Source of the DNA: Betaproteobacteria bacterium
Lineage (GTDB): Bacteria; Pseudomonadota; Gammaproteobacteria; Burkholderiales; Burkholderiaceae_F
DNA length: 64,000 nucleotides
NCBI GenBank assembly: GCA_016861185.1
Contig: BOKW01000003.1
Span: 577,605-641,604, forward strand
Reading direction: 5' to 3'
Shown here: positions 41,462 through 49,345 of the stretch, piece after piece
Numbering within the stretch: position 1 is the first letter of the stretch
Layout: each line of letters opens with the position of its first letter
Position numbers and translations under genes: made by a program
Notes under the pieces: generated by a model
The model's input: only the letters and a program-made list of their open reading frames with translations
Told to the model about the DNA's origin: nothing
The model's database searches: none

Positions 41462-43503
41462 CGAGATTTCTCCCTGGAGATGAGTTCGCGAACGACCTGC
41501 GCGGCGTTGTCTGCCGTCAGGCCGAAGTGCTTGTAGACGGCGCCCGCAGGCGCGGATTCGCCGAAGCGGTCGACGCCGAGCACGGCGCCCGCGGCGCGCA
41601 CGTACTTCCACCAGAAGTCGGTAACGCCGGCTTCGATCGCGAGCCGCGGCAGCCCTTCGGGCAGTACGCGCGTCTTGTACTCGACGCCCTGCCGGTCGAA
41701 CACCGTCGTCGACGGCATCGACACGACGCGCACCGCGATGCCTTCGGCGGCGAGCTGCTTCTGCGCTTCGACCGCGAGCGGCACTTCAGAGCCGGTCGCG
41801 ACGATCACTGCGCGCGCCTTGCCGGCGCCGCCGGGCGCCTCGCTCAGCACGTAGGCGCCGCGGCGCACGTCGTTCGCGTCGCGCTCGCCGGCCACGAACG
41901 GCACGGCCTGGCGCGACAACAGCAGCGCGGTGGGGCCGTCCCGCCGTTGCGCGGCGGCCTCCCACGCGACGAGCGTCTCGACCGTGTCGCACGGCCGCCA
42001 GACGTCGAGGTGCGGGATCAGCCGCAGGCTCGCCGCGTGCTCGACCGCCTGGTGCGTCGGGCCGTCCTCGCCGAGGCCGATCGAGTCGTGCGTGAAGACG
42101 AACACGACGCGCTGCTTCATCAGCGCGGCCATCCGCACCGCGTTGCGCGCGTAGTCGGAGAACACGAGGAACGTTCCGACGAAGGGCAGGAAGCCGCCGT
42201 GCAGCGCCATGCCGTTGGCGATCGCGCACATGCCGAACTCGCGCACGCCGAAGTGGATGTGGCGCCCCGACCGGATCTCGCCGTCGACGTGCAGCGCGGC
42301 CGCCTTGCTCCACTTGGTCAGGTTGCTGCCGGTCAGATCGGCCGAGCCGCCGATCATCTCGGGTGCGGCTTCGGCGACGACTTCGAGCGCGAGCTGCGAG
42401 GCCTTGCGCGTGGCGACGTTCTCGCGTTTGCCGGCGGCGGCGGCGATCGCCTGCGCCACCTTGGCTGCGAAGTCGGCCGGCAATTCACCGCGCAGCCGGC
42501 GATCGAGTTCGCGCGCCGGCTCCGGATGCGCCTGCGCGTACGCGGCGAAGCGGCGCTTCCACTCGGCCTCGCGCTCGGCGCCGGCGGCGCGCGCATCCCA
42601 CGCGGCGTAGATCTCGGCGGGAATCTCGAAGGGCGGGTGCGGCCAGCCGATCGTCTCGCGCGTGGCGGCAACTTCGGTCTCGCCGAGCGCTTCGCCGTGC
42701 GCCTTCTCGGTGCCGGCGCGGTTGGGCGAGCCCTTGCCGATCACCGTGCGCGCGATGATCAACGTCGGCCGCTCGGACTGCTTGGCCTGCGCCAGCGCGG
42801 CGTCGACCGCCGCCACGTCATGGCCGTCGATCGGGCCGATCACGTTCCAGCGGTAGGCGCGGAAGCGCGCGGCGGTGTCGTCGGTGAACCAGTGCTTGAC
42901 CTCGCCGTCGATCGAGATGCCGTTGTCGTCGTAGATCGCGACGAGCTTGGCGAGCTTCCACGTGCCGGCGAGCGAAGCGGCCTCGTGCGAGATGCCTTCC
43001 ATCAGGCAGCCGTCGCCGACGAACACGTAGGTGCGGTGGTCGACGATCGCGTGCCCGGGTCGGTTGAACTCCATCTCGAGCAGCTTTTCCGCGAGCGCCA
43101 TGCCGACCGCGTTCGCCAGGCCCTGCCCGAGCGGACCGGTCGTCGTTTCCACGCCGGGCGTCAGCCCGTGCTCCGGATGTCCGGGCGTCTTCGAGTGAAG
43201 CTGGCGGAAGTTCTTCAGCTCCTCGAGCGGCAGGTCGTAGCCCGTCAGATGCAGCAGCGCGTACTGCAGCATCGAGCCGTGCCCGTTGGACAGCACGAAG
43301 CGGTCGCGATTGGGCCAGCGCGGATTGGCTGGGTTGTGCGACAGGTGTCGCGTCCACAGCGCGAGCGCGATTTCGGCCATGCCCATCGGCATGCCGGGAT
43401 GTCCGGAGTTCGCCTTCTGAACCGCGTCCATCGCCAGCGCGCGGATCGCGTTGGCCATACGTACTTGCAACGACCGGGATGACGCGGAGTCGAGCGGAGA
43501 CAT
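41458..43503 (-). CDS. tkt: transketolase
   Basis: 681 aa thiamine-diphosphate enzyme of the pentose phosphate and Calvin pathways. [21 protein letters not shown] at the start (here read in two parts), [13 protein letters not shown] (cofactor loop) and [22 protein letters not shown] motif ([16 protein letters not shown]) are intact. Start taken as the ATG at 43503; an ATG at 43458 is also possible. First gene of the tkt-gap pair. Confidence 0.96.
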   Translation of the reverse strand: MSPLDSASSRSLQVRMANAIRALAMDAVQKANSGHPGMPMGMAEIALALWTRHLSHNPANPRWPNRDRFVLSNGHGSMLQYALLHLTGYDLPLEELKNFRQLHSKTPGHPEHGLTPGVETTTGPLGQGLANAVGMALAEKLLEMEFNRPGHAIVDHRTYVFVGDGCLMEGISHEAASLAGTWKLAKLVAIYDDNGISIDGEVKHWFTDDTAARFRAYRWNVIGPIDGHDVAAVDAALAQAKQSERPTLIIARTVIGKGSPNRAGTEKAHGEALGETEVAATRETIGWPHPPFEIPAEIYAAWDARAAGAEREAEWKRRFAAYAQAHPEPARELDRRLRGELPADFAAKVAQAIAAAAGKRENVATRKASQLALEVVAEAAPEMIGGSADLTGSNLTKWSKAAALHVDGEIRSGRHIHFGVREFGMCAIANGMALHGGFLPFVGTFLVFSDYARNAVRMAALMKQRVVFVFTHDSIGLGEDGPTHQAVEHAASLRLIPHLDVWRPCDTVETLVAWEAAAQRRDGPTALLLSRQAVPFVAGERDANDVRRGAYVLSEAPGGAGKARAVIVATGSEVPLAVEAQKQLAAEGIAVRVVSMPSTTVFDRQGVEYKTRVLPEGLPRLAIEAGVTDFWWKYVRAAGAVLGVDRFGESAPAGAVYKHFGLTADNAAQVVRELISREKSR

Positions 43504-43958
43504 CGGGCAGAACTGGGGAAAGTCGGGACGGAAGCGGCGGCGCGCGATGCCGGCGAAAACGCTCGGCGAAGTCGGCGGCGACGCTCGCGCGCATCTTATC
43601 AGGCGGCCCTCGCGCACTCTGTAGCCGCGATGGCGTATGCGCGGATTTGTTCCGGCGCAAATCCGCGCGCGTTAGACGCCGTTTTCGAGTGCGCGGGTCT
43701 TTCGCTCGACGGCGAATTCCTTTAGCATGCGCGCCTTAAATTTCGGTCCGGAAACAAGGAAGCAACGGGCTGCCAGTACGGCGCGTAGCCAGCGCCAGGC
43801 AACGATTCCCCCGCCAGATCCAATCGACGCGGGTCGGCCGTCGCAAGCGGCCACCGCAATGATCCGAGCGCCGCGCACCAGCGCACGGGTCCCGGGCCGA
43901 TGGGTTGCGGTTCAAACCGTGATTCAGGTCGATTGGGCGGACCTGCTGGGGGACGAAG
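43504..43958. other. 455-base divergent regulatory region between tkt and the polyamine gene
   Basis: No gene is supported. It must hold promoters for both divergent transcripts. The 200 bases before the polyamine gene form a G/C-rich leader in which I see no named riboswitch. GGGGGACGAAG is the ribosome site for that gene. A relatively A/T-rich patch lies at 43711-43745. Confidence 0.5.
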
Positions 43959-45278
43959 ATGCAAGGCCTTCACCTGACTGGCGATCTGTTCGAATGCGGC
44001 TGCAGCGCAGCCTTCCTGACGGATCTCGAGAAGCTCTCCACGCTGTGCCGTGACGCGACGCTGCGCGCGGGGCTGACGATCGTCGACGAGAAGTACCACG
44101 TGTTTCCCGACTGGCAGGGTCAGCCGGGCGGCATCACCGGCACCGTGCTGCTCGCCGAATCGCACCTGGCGATCCACACGTGGCCCGAGCGGCGCGGCGT
44201 CACGCTCGACGTCTACGTCTGCAATTTCACCGGGGACAACTCGGGCAAGGCGCAGCAGCTCTTCGACGAGCTGGTCGTCGCGTTCCGGCCGCAGAACCAG
44301 GTCGTCAACCGAATCACGCGCGGCGATCTGGCCGCCGGCGCCGAGGTCACGACCACGTCGTCGGCCGCACCGGCTCCGGGCGCGGGCAGCAACGAGCTGA
44401 TCTTCGACTGGCTCAATGCGCACTCGGGCTACGGCTTCACGGCGAAGGAGCGGCTCGAAACGCAGCAGTCGCCGTACCAGCGCGTCGAGGTCTACGACAC
44501 GCATCAGTTCGGCCGGCTGTTCCGCCTCGACGGGCGCCTGATGACCTCCGAAGGCGAGGAGTTCTTCTATCACGAGTGCATGACGCACCCGGCGCTGCTG
44601 ACGCATCCGAACCCGCAGTCGGTGCTCGTCATCGGCGGCGGCGACGGCGGCTCGTCGGAGGAAATCTTCAAGCACCCGAGCGTCAAGCGCATCGTGATGG
44701 CCGAGCTCGACCCGGTCGTCATCGACATCTCGAAGCGCTACCTGCGCGAGATCCACAAGGGCGTCTTCGACGACCCGCGGCTGGAGGTGAAGATCGGCGA
44801 CGGCTTCGAGTACGTGAAGAACACGAACGAGCGCTTCGACCTGATCGTGCTCGACCTGACCGATCCGGATACGCCGGCGTTCCATCTCTACTCGGAAGAG
44901 TTCTTCCGGATGTGCCAGCGGATCCTGAACCCGAGCGGGCTGCTGACGCTGCACTTGGGCTCGCCGGTCTTCCAGGCCGCCACCGTGAAGAAGAACGCGG
45001 CGAACCTGCGCAAGGTCTTCCGGCACGTGCACCCGATGGCGCTGTACATCCCGTTGTACGGCTCGTTGTGGTGCCTCGGCGTGGCCAGCGACAGCGCGAA
45101 CCCGCGCACGCTCGCCACCGAGGCGATCGCGCAGCGGCTCGCAGAGCGGCGCATCGGCGCGCTGAAGTACTACAACGCGCCGCTGCACTCGGCGCTGTTC
45201 ACGCTGCCGAACTTCGTGCTTGAACTCACGGGCGGCGAGCTGCCCGCCGCGCCGGCGCGGATGAAGGCCGTCGCGTAA
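43959..45278 (+). CDS. speE: fused S-adenosylmethionine decarboxylase (SpeD) - spermidine synthase (SpeE)
   Basis: 439 aa covering two successive polyamine steps. Residues 1-~118 are a class 1b AdoMet decarboxylase: self-cleavage/pyruvoyl Ser68 in AESHLAIHTW, His73 and Cys88, in the spacing Ser+5 His and Ser+20 Cys. After a linker of ~25 residues (TTSSAAPAPGAG), residues ~145-435 are an aminopropyltransferase with VIGGGDGGSSEE and LDLTDPDTPA. The product of the first half is the aminopropyl donor for the second. Self-cleavage at Ser68 would separate a short beta fragment from the rest. A terminator follows. Confidence 0.93.
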   Translation: MQGLHLTGDLFECGCSAAFLTDLEKLSTLCRDATLRAGLTIVDEKYHVFPDWQGQPGGITGTVLLAESHLAIHTWPERRGVTLDVYVCNFTGDNSGKAQQLFDELVVAFRPQNQVVNRITRGDLAAGAEVTTTSSAAPAPGAGSNELIFDWLNAHSGYGFTAKERLETQQSPYQRVEVYDTHQFGRLFRLDGRLMTSEGEEFFYHECMTHPALLTHPNPQSVLVIGGGDGGSSEEIFKHPSVKRIVMAELDPVVIDISKRYLREIHKGVFDDPRLEVKIGDGFEYVKNTNERFDLIVLDLTDPDTPAFHLYSEEFFRMCQRILNPSGLLTLHLGSPVFQAATVKKNAANLRKVFRHVHPMALYIPLYGSLWCLGVASDSANPRTLATEAIAQRLAERRIGALKYYNAPLHSALFTLPNFVLELTGGELPAAPARMKAVA

Positions 45279-45297
45279 CGCGTTCTGTTTCGACAAG

Positions 45298-45324
45298 AGC
45301 CCGGCCGCGTGCCGGGCTTTTCTT
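45298..45324 (+). terminator. rho-independent terminator after the SpeD-SpeE gene
   Basis: Arms AGCCCGGC and GCCGGGCT with a 5-base loop, followed by TTTCTT, 20 bases after the stop codon. Confidence 0.85.
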
Positions 45325-45338
45325 AGCCGTGCGCGGCG

Positions 45339-45612
45339 AGAACCTATCTCGGAATCCCCGACGGTCGCGTTGCGACGAGAAGCGGGCGGATGCTAGGCGG
45401 CGCGCGAAGGACAGTAGCTTGGCCTACGGCCGAGCGCGCCAACACCGCAGACGCCCGCTTATCGTCGCAACCCTGCGGGGCGGGGTCGCCTGGGGCGCAT
45501 CGCGTCGTTGCGGCTCGGGTCCTTGGCTCTGGCCAATGGTCCCCTCGCCGCGCCTAGCGCTGCATCCCCAGGCGGCCCCGCCGCGGCCGCCGGGGATTCT
45601 GAGATAGGTTCT
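45339..45612. repeat. 274-bp nested inverted-repeat element
   Basis: Ends: 45339-45364 begins AGAACCTATCTCGGAATCCC; 45587-45612 is its inverted partner, 24 of 26 bases identical. Inside are two further inverted pairs: 45369-45388 with 45452-45471 (19 of 20) and 45479-45495 with 45566-45582 (16 of 17). The whole would fold as an outer stem with two large inner hairpins. No gene inside. It sits between the polyamine gene terminator and the pirin gene. Confidence 0.8.
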
Positions 45613-45647
45613 AGACTGCGCGACGGACTCAACGGCGGAGAACGACG

Positions 45648-46499
45648 ATGAGCAGTAGCACGACGGTTTCGCGCAAGCCGGTCCGCGTCGCGTCGGGCGA
45701 GCTCGCGAGCGACGGCGCGGGCGTGCGGCTGCGGCGGCTGATGGGAACGCCGCATTCGCCGTCGATCGACCCGTTCCTGATGCTCGACTACTTCGACTCG
45801 CCGAACGCGAGCGACTACCTGGCCGGCTTCCCGGAACACCCGCACCGCGGCTTCGAGACGGTCACCTACATGCTCGCCGGCCGCATGCGCCACCGCGACA
45901 ATCACGGCCACGAGGGCGTGATCGAGCCCGGTGGCGTGCAGTGGATGACCGCCGGCCGCGGCATCGTGCACTCGGAGATGCCGGAGCAGACCGAGGGACT
46001 GATGCGCGGCTTCCAGCTCTGGGTCAATCTGCCGGCGCGGCTGAAGATGAGCGCGCCCGCCTACCAGGAATACGGTCCCGAGCGGATGCCGGTCGAAGCG
46101 CGCGAAGGCGCGACGGTCAAGGTAATCGCCGGCCGCACGGCGCGCGGCACGGCCGGGCCGATCGCGACCGCGGCCACCGAGGCGTTTTATTTCGACATTG
46201 CGCTCGCTCCGGGAACGAGCTTCGTCGAGTCGATCGATCCCGCGCACGCGGCGTTCGTCGTCATCTACGAAGGCGCTTTGCGAATCGGCGAGCACGCGCA
46301 GGCGATCCGGGCCGTTGCGCTCGCTGCGCTCGGCGACGGCGACGCGGTGGTGCTGACCGCGGCCGATGCGCCGGCGCGCGCGCTCCTCATCGGCGGCCGG
46401 CCGCTGCGCGAGCCGGTCGCGTGGTACGGCCCGTTCGTGACGAATACCGAGCGCGAGATCGTGCAGGCGATGGACGACTTCCAGGCCGGCCGCTTCTAG
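45648..46499 (+). CDS. pirin-family protein
   Basis: 283 aa bicupin. The N-terminal cupin holds the metal-binding set PEHPHRGFETVTYM and GRGIVHSEMPE (three His and one Glu), as in pirins with quercetinase activity; the C-terminal cupin lacks it. Role in the cell is usually redox sensing or unknown. A GGAGAACGACG ribosome site precedes the ATG. rsmE follows 14 bases later. Confidence 0.9.
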   Translation: MSSSTTVSRKPVRVASGELASDGAGVRLRRLMGTPHSPSIDPFLMLDYFDSPNASDYLAGFPEHPHRGFETVTYMLAGRMRHRDNHGHEGVIEPGGVQWMTAGRGIVHSEMPEQTEGLMRGFQLWVNLPARLKMSAPAYQEYGPERMPVEAREGATVKVIAGRTARGTAGPIATAATEAFYFDIALAPGTSFVESIDPAHAAFVVIYEGALRIGEHAQAIRAVALAALGDGDAVVLTAADAPARALLIGGRPLREPVAWYGPFVTNTEREIVQAMDDFQAGRF

Positions 46500-46513
46500 A
46501 CGGCGCGACGTCG

Positions 46514-47248
46514 ATGGGCGCGCCGCGGTTCTTCGTCGAGAGCGGGCTGCGCGTCGGCGCCACGGTCGAGCTGCCCGACGCGGTCGCGCATCACGCGCAG
46601 CACGCGCTGCGCCTGCGCGACGGCGCGGCGATCGTGCTGTTCGACGGCCGCGGCGGCGAATACGCGGCGCGGCTCGCCGCCGGCCGGCGCGCCGCGGCCG
46701 AGGTGCTCGCGTTCGATCCAGTCGAGCGCGAATCGCCGCTCGCGGTCACGCTGATCCAGTCGTTCGCGCCGAACGAGAAGCTCGACTGGATCGTCGAAAA
46801 GTCCAGCGAGCTGGGCGTCGCCCGCGTCGTGCTCGCGCCGACCGAGCGCAGCGTCGCGCGGTTCGACGCGCAACGACTCGCGCGCAAACGCGCGCACTGG
46901 CGCGAGGTCGCGATTGCCGCGTGCTGCCAGTGCGGCCGCAACCGCGTGCCGGTGGTCCTCGACGCATCGGACTTCGCCGGCGCGCTCGTGCTGGCGCAGG
47001 ATTGCGAAGTACGGCTGCTGCTGGCGCCCGACGCCGGCGAGGCGCTGGCGCGCGACGCGCGGGCGCGATCGGTCGCCGTGGCGATCGGGCCCGAAGGCGG
47101 GTTCACCGAGCAGGAGATCGCGCTTGCGCGGCGGGCCGGGTTCGTCGTCGCGGCCCTCGGTCCGCGCGTGCTGCGCACGGAAACCGCGGGTCCCGCGGCG
47201 CTGGCCGCGCTGCAGGCGATCGCGGGCGATCTGGCGGGATCGGACTGA
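46514..47248 (+). CDS. rsmE: 16S rRNA (uracil-1498-N3)-methyltransferase
   Basis: 244 aa SPOUT-class methyltransferase. The N-terminal PUA-like domain (RFFVES, HHAQHALRLRDG) is followed by the knot domain with IGPEGGFTEQEI and LGPRVLRTETA, both diagnostic. Acts on assembled 30S subunits. Convergent with the barstar-like gene, six bases apart at the stops. Confidence 0.94.
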   Translation: MGAPRFFVESGLRVGATVELPDAVAHHAQHALRLRDGAAIVLFDGRGGEYAARLAAGRRAAAEVLAFDPVERESPLAVTLIQSFAPNEKLDWIVEKSSELGVARVVLAPTERSVARFDAQRLARKRAHWREVAIAACCQCGRNRVPVVLDASDFAGALVLAQDCEVRLLLAPDAGEALARDARARSVAVAIGPEGGFTEQEIALARRAGFVVAALGPRVLRTETAGPAALAALQAIAGDLAGSD

Positions 47249-47254
47249 CCCGGC

Positions 47255-47665
47255 TCAGCCGTACACGACGCGAAACGGTACGCCGCGATCGGCAAAGGCG
47301 TCGGCCGCGTCGCGGAACACGTCGAGCAGCGCGGCGCGGGCCTCGTCGTCGAAGCCGCTTTCGCGCGGCAGGTGCTCGAGCACGACCACGTAGCCGGGTG
47401 CGCCTGCGTCGTCGGGCAGATCGGTCAGGCAGTCGTACAGGGCGTCGAGGTTGGCGCCGTACCAGTCGGGAAAACCGAAGCCCTTGCCGATCGCCTTCAG
47501 CACCGCCTTCTTGTCGTGGCAACCGGCCAGATCGACGTCGACGAAGCGTTGCCCGGCGGCGGCGGCCCACTCGCGCAGCGTGGCGACGGTGAGCCGTCCG
47601 AGCGGCCGCACGCTGTTGCTCGGCAGGTCGTTCAGCGAACTGGGCGGCTTCGGACTCAAGTTCAC
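47255..47665 (-). CDS. barstar-like ribonuclease inhibitor
   Basis: 136 aa with no signal peptide. The barstar core is visible: GFGFPDWYGANLDALYDCL (residues ~62-80) and a final strand VPFRVVYG. Residues ~1-25 are an extra N-terminal tail. Its ATG overlaps the stop of the secreted ribonuclease gene by four bases (ATGA), so inhibitor and enzyme are made together; the inhibitor would protect the cytoplasm from enzyme not yet exported. Confidence 0.9.
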   Translation of the reverse strand: MNLSPKPPSSLNDLPSNSVRPLGRLTVATLREWAAAAGQRFVDVDLAGCHDKKAVLKAIGKGFGFPDWYGANLDALYDCLTDLPDDAGAPGYVVVLEHLPRESGFDDEARAALLDVFRDAADAFADRGVPFRVVYG

Positions 47666-48057
47666 TCCCGGATGCGGCGGAAAGTCTCGTAATGATCGTC
47701 CGTGTACCAGTATTCGCCGCCGGTGGCCGGATCGCCGGTCGCGCCGCGGCCGGCGACGATGCGACGCGGCCCGCGGTCCCGGCTGCCGGGCGTGCGCACC
47801 GTGTATTCGGTGTAGTAGCCGCGCGGCTTCGCCGGCAAGCGTCTCTCGCGATTCTGGAACACGGTGCCGTCTTTGCGGTAGGGAAACGGTCCGCCGCGCT
47901 TGATCAGCGCCAGCGTCTCGCGCGCCTCGCGCGGCAGTTCCGTCGCCGCGATGTCGCCGATCACGCCGGGCGCTTCGCGCGCGGCGACGCCGAGTGCGAG
48001 CAGCGCGCCGATCAGCGCGATCAGCGCGCGCTCAAACCACGACGACCTTGGGTACAT
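47662..48057 (-). CDS. secreted barnase/N1-type ribonuclease
   Basis: 131 aa: signal peptide or anchor (residues ~9-26), then a guanyl-specific ribonuclease domain. Likely catalytic residues by position: Glu84 (YYTEYTV), Arg98/99 and His122 (TDDHYETF), all kept. The gene overlaps the end of the upstream patatin gene by 26 bases, and its stop overlaps the inhibitor start. Possible roles are nutrient RNA breakdown or a toxin against neighbours. Confidence 0.88.
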   Translation of the reverse strand: MYPRSSWFERALIALIGALLALGVAAREAPGVIGDIAATELPREARETLALIKRGGPFPYRKDGTVFQNRERRLPAKPRGYYTEYTVRTPGSRDRGPRRIVAGRGATGDPATGGEYWYTDDHYETFRRIRE

Positions 48058-49318
48058 GCGACGGCGCCGGCCCGAGCCGGTCGGTCAGGAAGCTCAGCAC
48101 CTGCTCGCTGCGCGCGAGCGTGTCGCTGCAGCCCAGGTCGATCAGCACGCGCGTGTAGGCGGACTCGAACAGCAGGTAGCTCGCGAGCGCGGCGCCGTTG
48201 CCGCGGTTCGCTCCGAGCACTTCGAGCAGCGCACGCACCGGGCGCGGCAGCGCGCCGATGTATTGCGCGGCGATGCCGTCGAGTCGTTCGCTCGGCGCGA
48301 TGACGAGCGATTCGATCGGACGCAGGTTCAGCGCCCGGCTCTGCGCGGCGGTCAGCGCGGCCGCGATGTGGTTCATCTTGTCCAGTCGCTCGATGTCGGT
48401 GGCGAGCGCATCGAGGAAGATCGACGCCATCGCGTGGCCGGCGATCTGCGCCAGCGACGGGTAGCCGCGCGCGTCCATGCCGCTCAGCATGCCGGGACTG
48501 CCGAGCTGGCCGGCGCCGATCACCAGCACGCGCTCGGCGCCGAGGTGGATCGCCGGGCTGATCGGCGAGATCTGCCGCATCGAGCCGTCGCCGAAATACT
48601 CCGCGCCGCCCGGGGTGCCGAGCGCGACCGTCAGCGGCAGCGCGGGAAAGACGAAGGGAATCGCGCTCGACGCGAGCAGGTGATCGAGCGTGATCCGCGT
48701 ATGCAGGTTCACGCGCTGCAGCTTGGCCGGCAGGTCGTAATCGTTCAGCGACTGGTAGAAGGTCACGTGCCGGCCCGACGTGTAGCTCGACGCGGTGACC
48801 GCGAGCGCGCGCAGATGACCGTGGTCGAACGCGCGCGCCAGCCGCGCAAAGTCGATCATCTTCGCCAGCAGCTCGCGCAGCGGCGCGTTGTCGAGCAGCG
48901 ATTTCGGCCGCATCCGCAGCGACCGCCGCACCATCCAGCCGAGCGACAGCAACGTCAGCCAGCGCGCACCCGTGCGCACCACGCCGAGCAGGTCGGAGCG
49001 GTAGACCTGCTCGGCGTGGAAGTTCTCCCACACGTGGACGAGCTGCGCGACCGCTTCCTGGAAGTTGTCGGCGCGACAGGCGAGCGCGGCCGCGTTGATC
49101 GCGCCGGCCGAGGTGCCGACGACGATCGGAAACGGGTTGTGCCCCTGCGCGATCGTCGGGTCGAGCCCGCGCCGCACCTCGCGCAGGATGCGCGCGATGC
49201 CCTTCAGCACGCCGACCTGGTAGGCCGCGCGCGCGCCGCCGCCCATCAGGATCAGTCCCGCGGGCGAGGTGCGCAGCGTGACGCGGTCGGGCAGGCGTTC
49301 GGTCGGCAACACGCTCAT
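48032..49318 (-). CDS. cytoplasmic patatin-like phospholipase/esterase
   Basis: 428 aa with no signal peptide. GGGARAAYQVG (oxyanion loop), GTSAGA with Ser70, and the GDGSMRQ catalytic Asp segment make an intact Ser-Asp dyad. Resembles the RssA-like bacterial group. It follows the malic enzyme gene by 27 bases and leads into the ribonuclease gene, forming a four-gene series with them. Confidence 0.9.
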   Translation of the reverse strand: MSVLPTERLPDRVTLRTSPAGLILMGGGARAAYQVGVLKGIARILREVRRGLDPTIAQGHNPFPIVVGTSAGAINAAALACRADNFQEAVAQLVHVWENFHAEQVYRSDLLGVVRTGARWLTLLSLGWMVRRSLRMRPKSLLDNAPLRELLAKMIDFARLARAFDHGHLRALAVTASSYTSGRHVTFYQSLNDYDLPAKLQRVNLHTRITLDHLLASSAIPFVFPALPLTVALGTPGGAEYFGDGSMRQISPISPAIHLGAERVLVIGAGQLGSPGMLSGMDARGYPSLAQIAGHAMASIFLDALATDIERLDKMNHIAAALTAAQSRALNLRPIESLVIAPSERLDGIAAQYIGALPRPVRALLEVLGANRGNGAALASYLLFESAYTRVLIDLGCSDTLARSEQVLSFLTDRLGPAPSHVPKVVVV

Positions 49319-49345
49319 GCCCGCATTGTGCGGGCGCGCGCGCGC

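Noticed and set aside
43722..45296. 524-codon minus-strand frame
   Set aside because: Antisense to the SpeD-SpeE gene, which keeps every catalytic residue.
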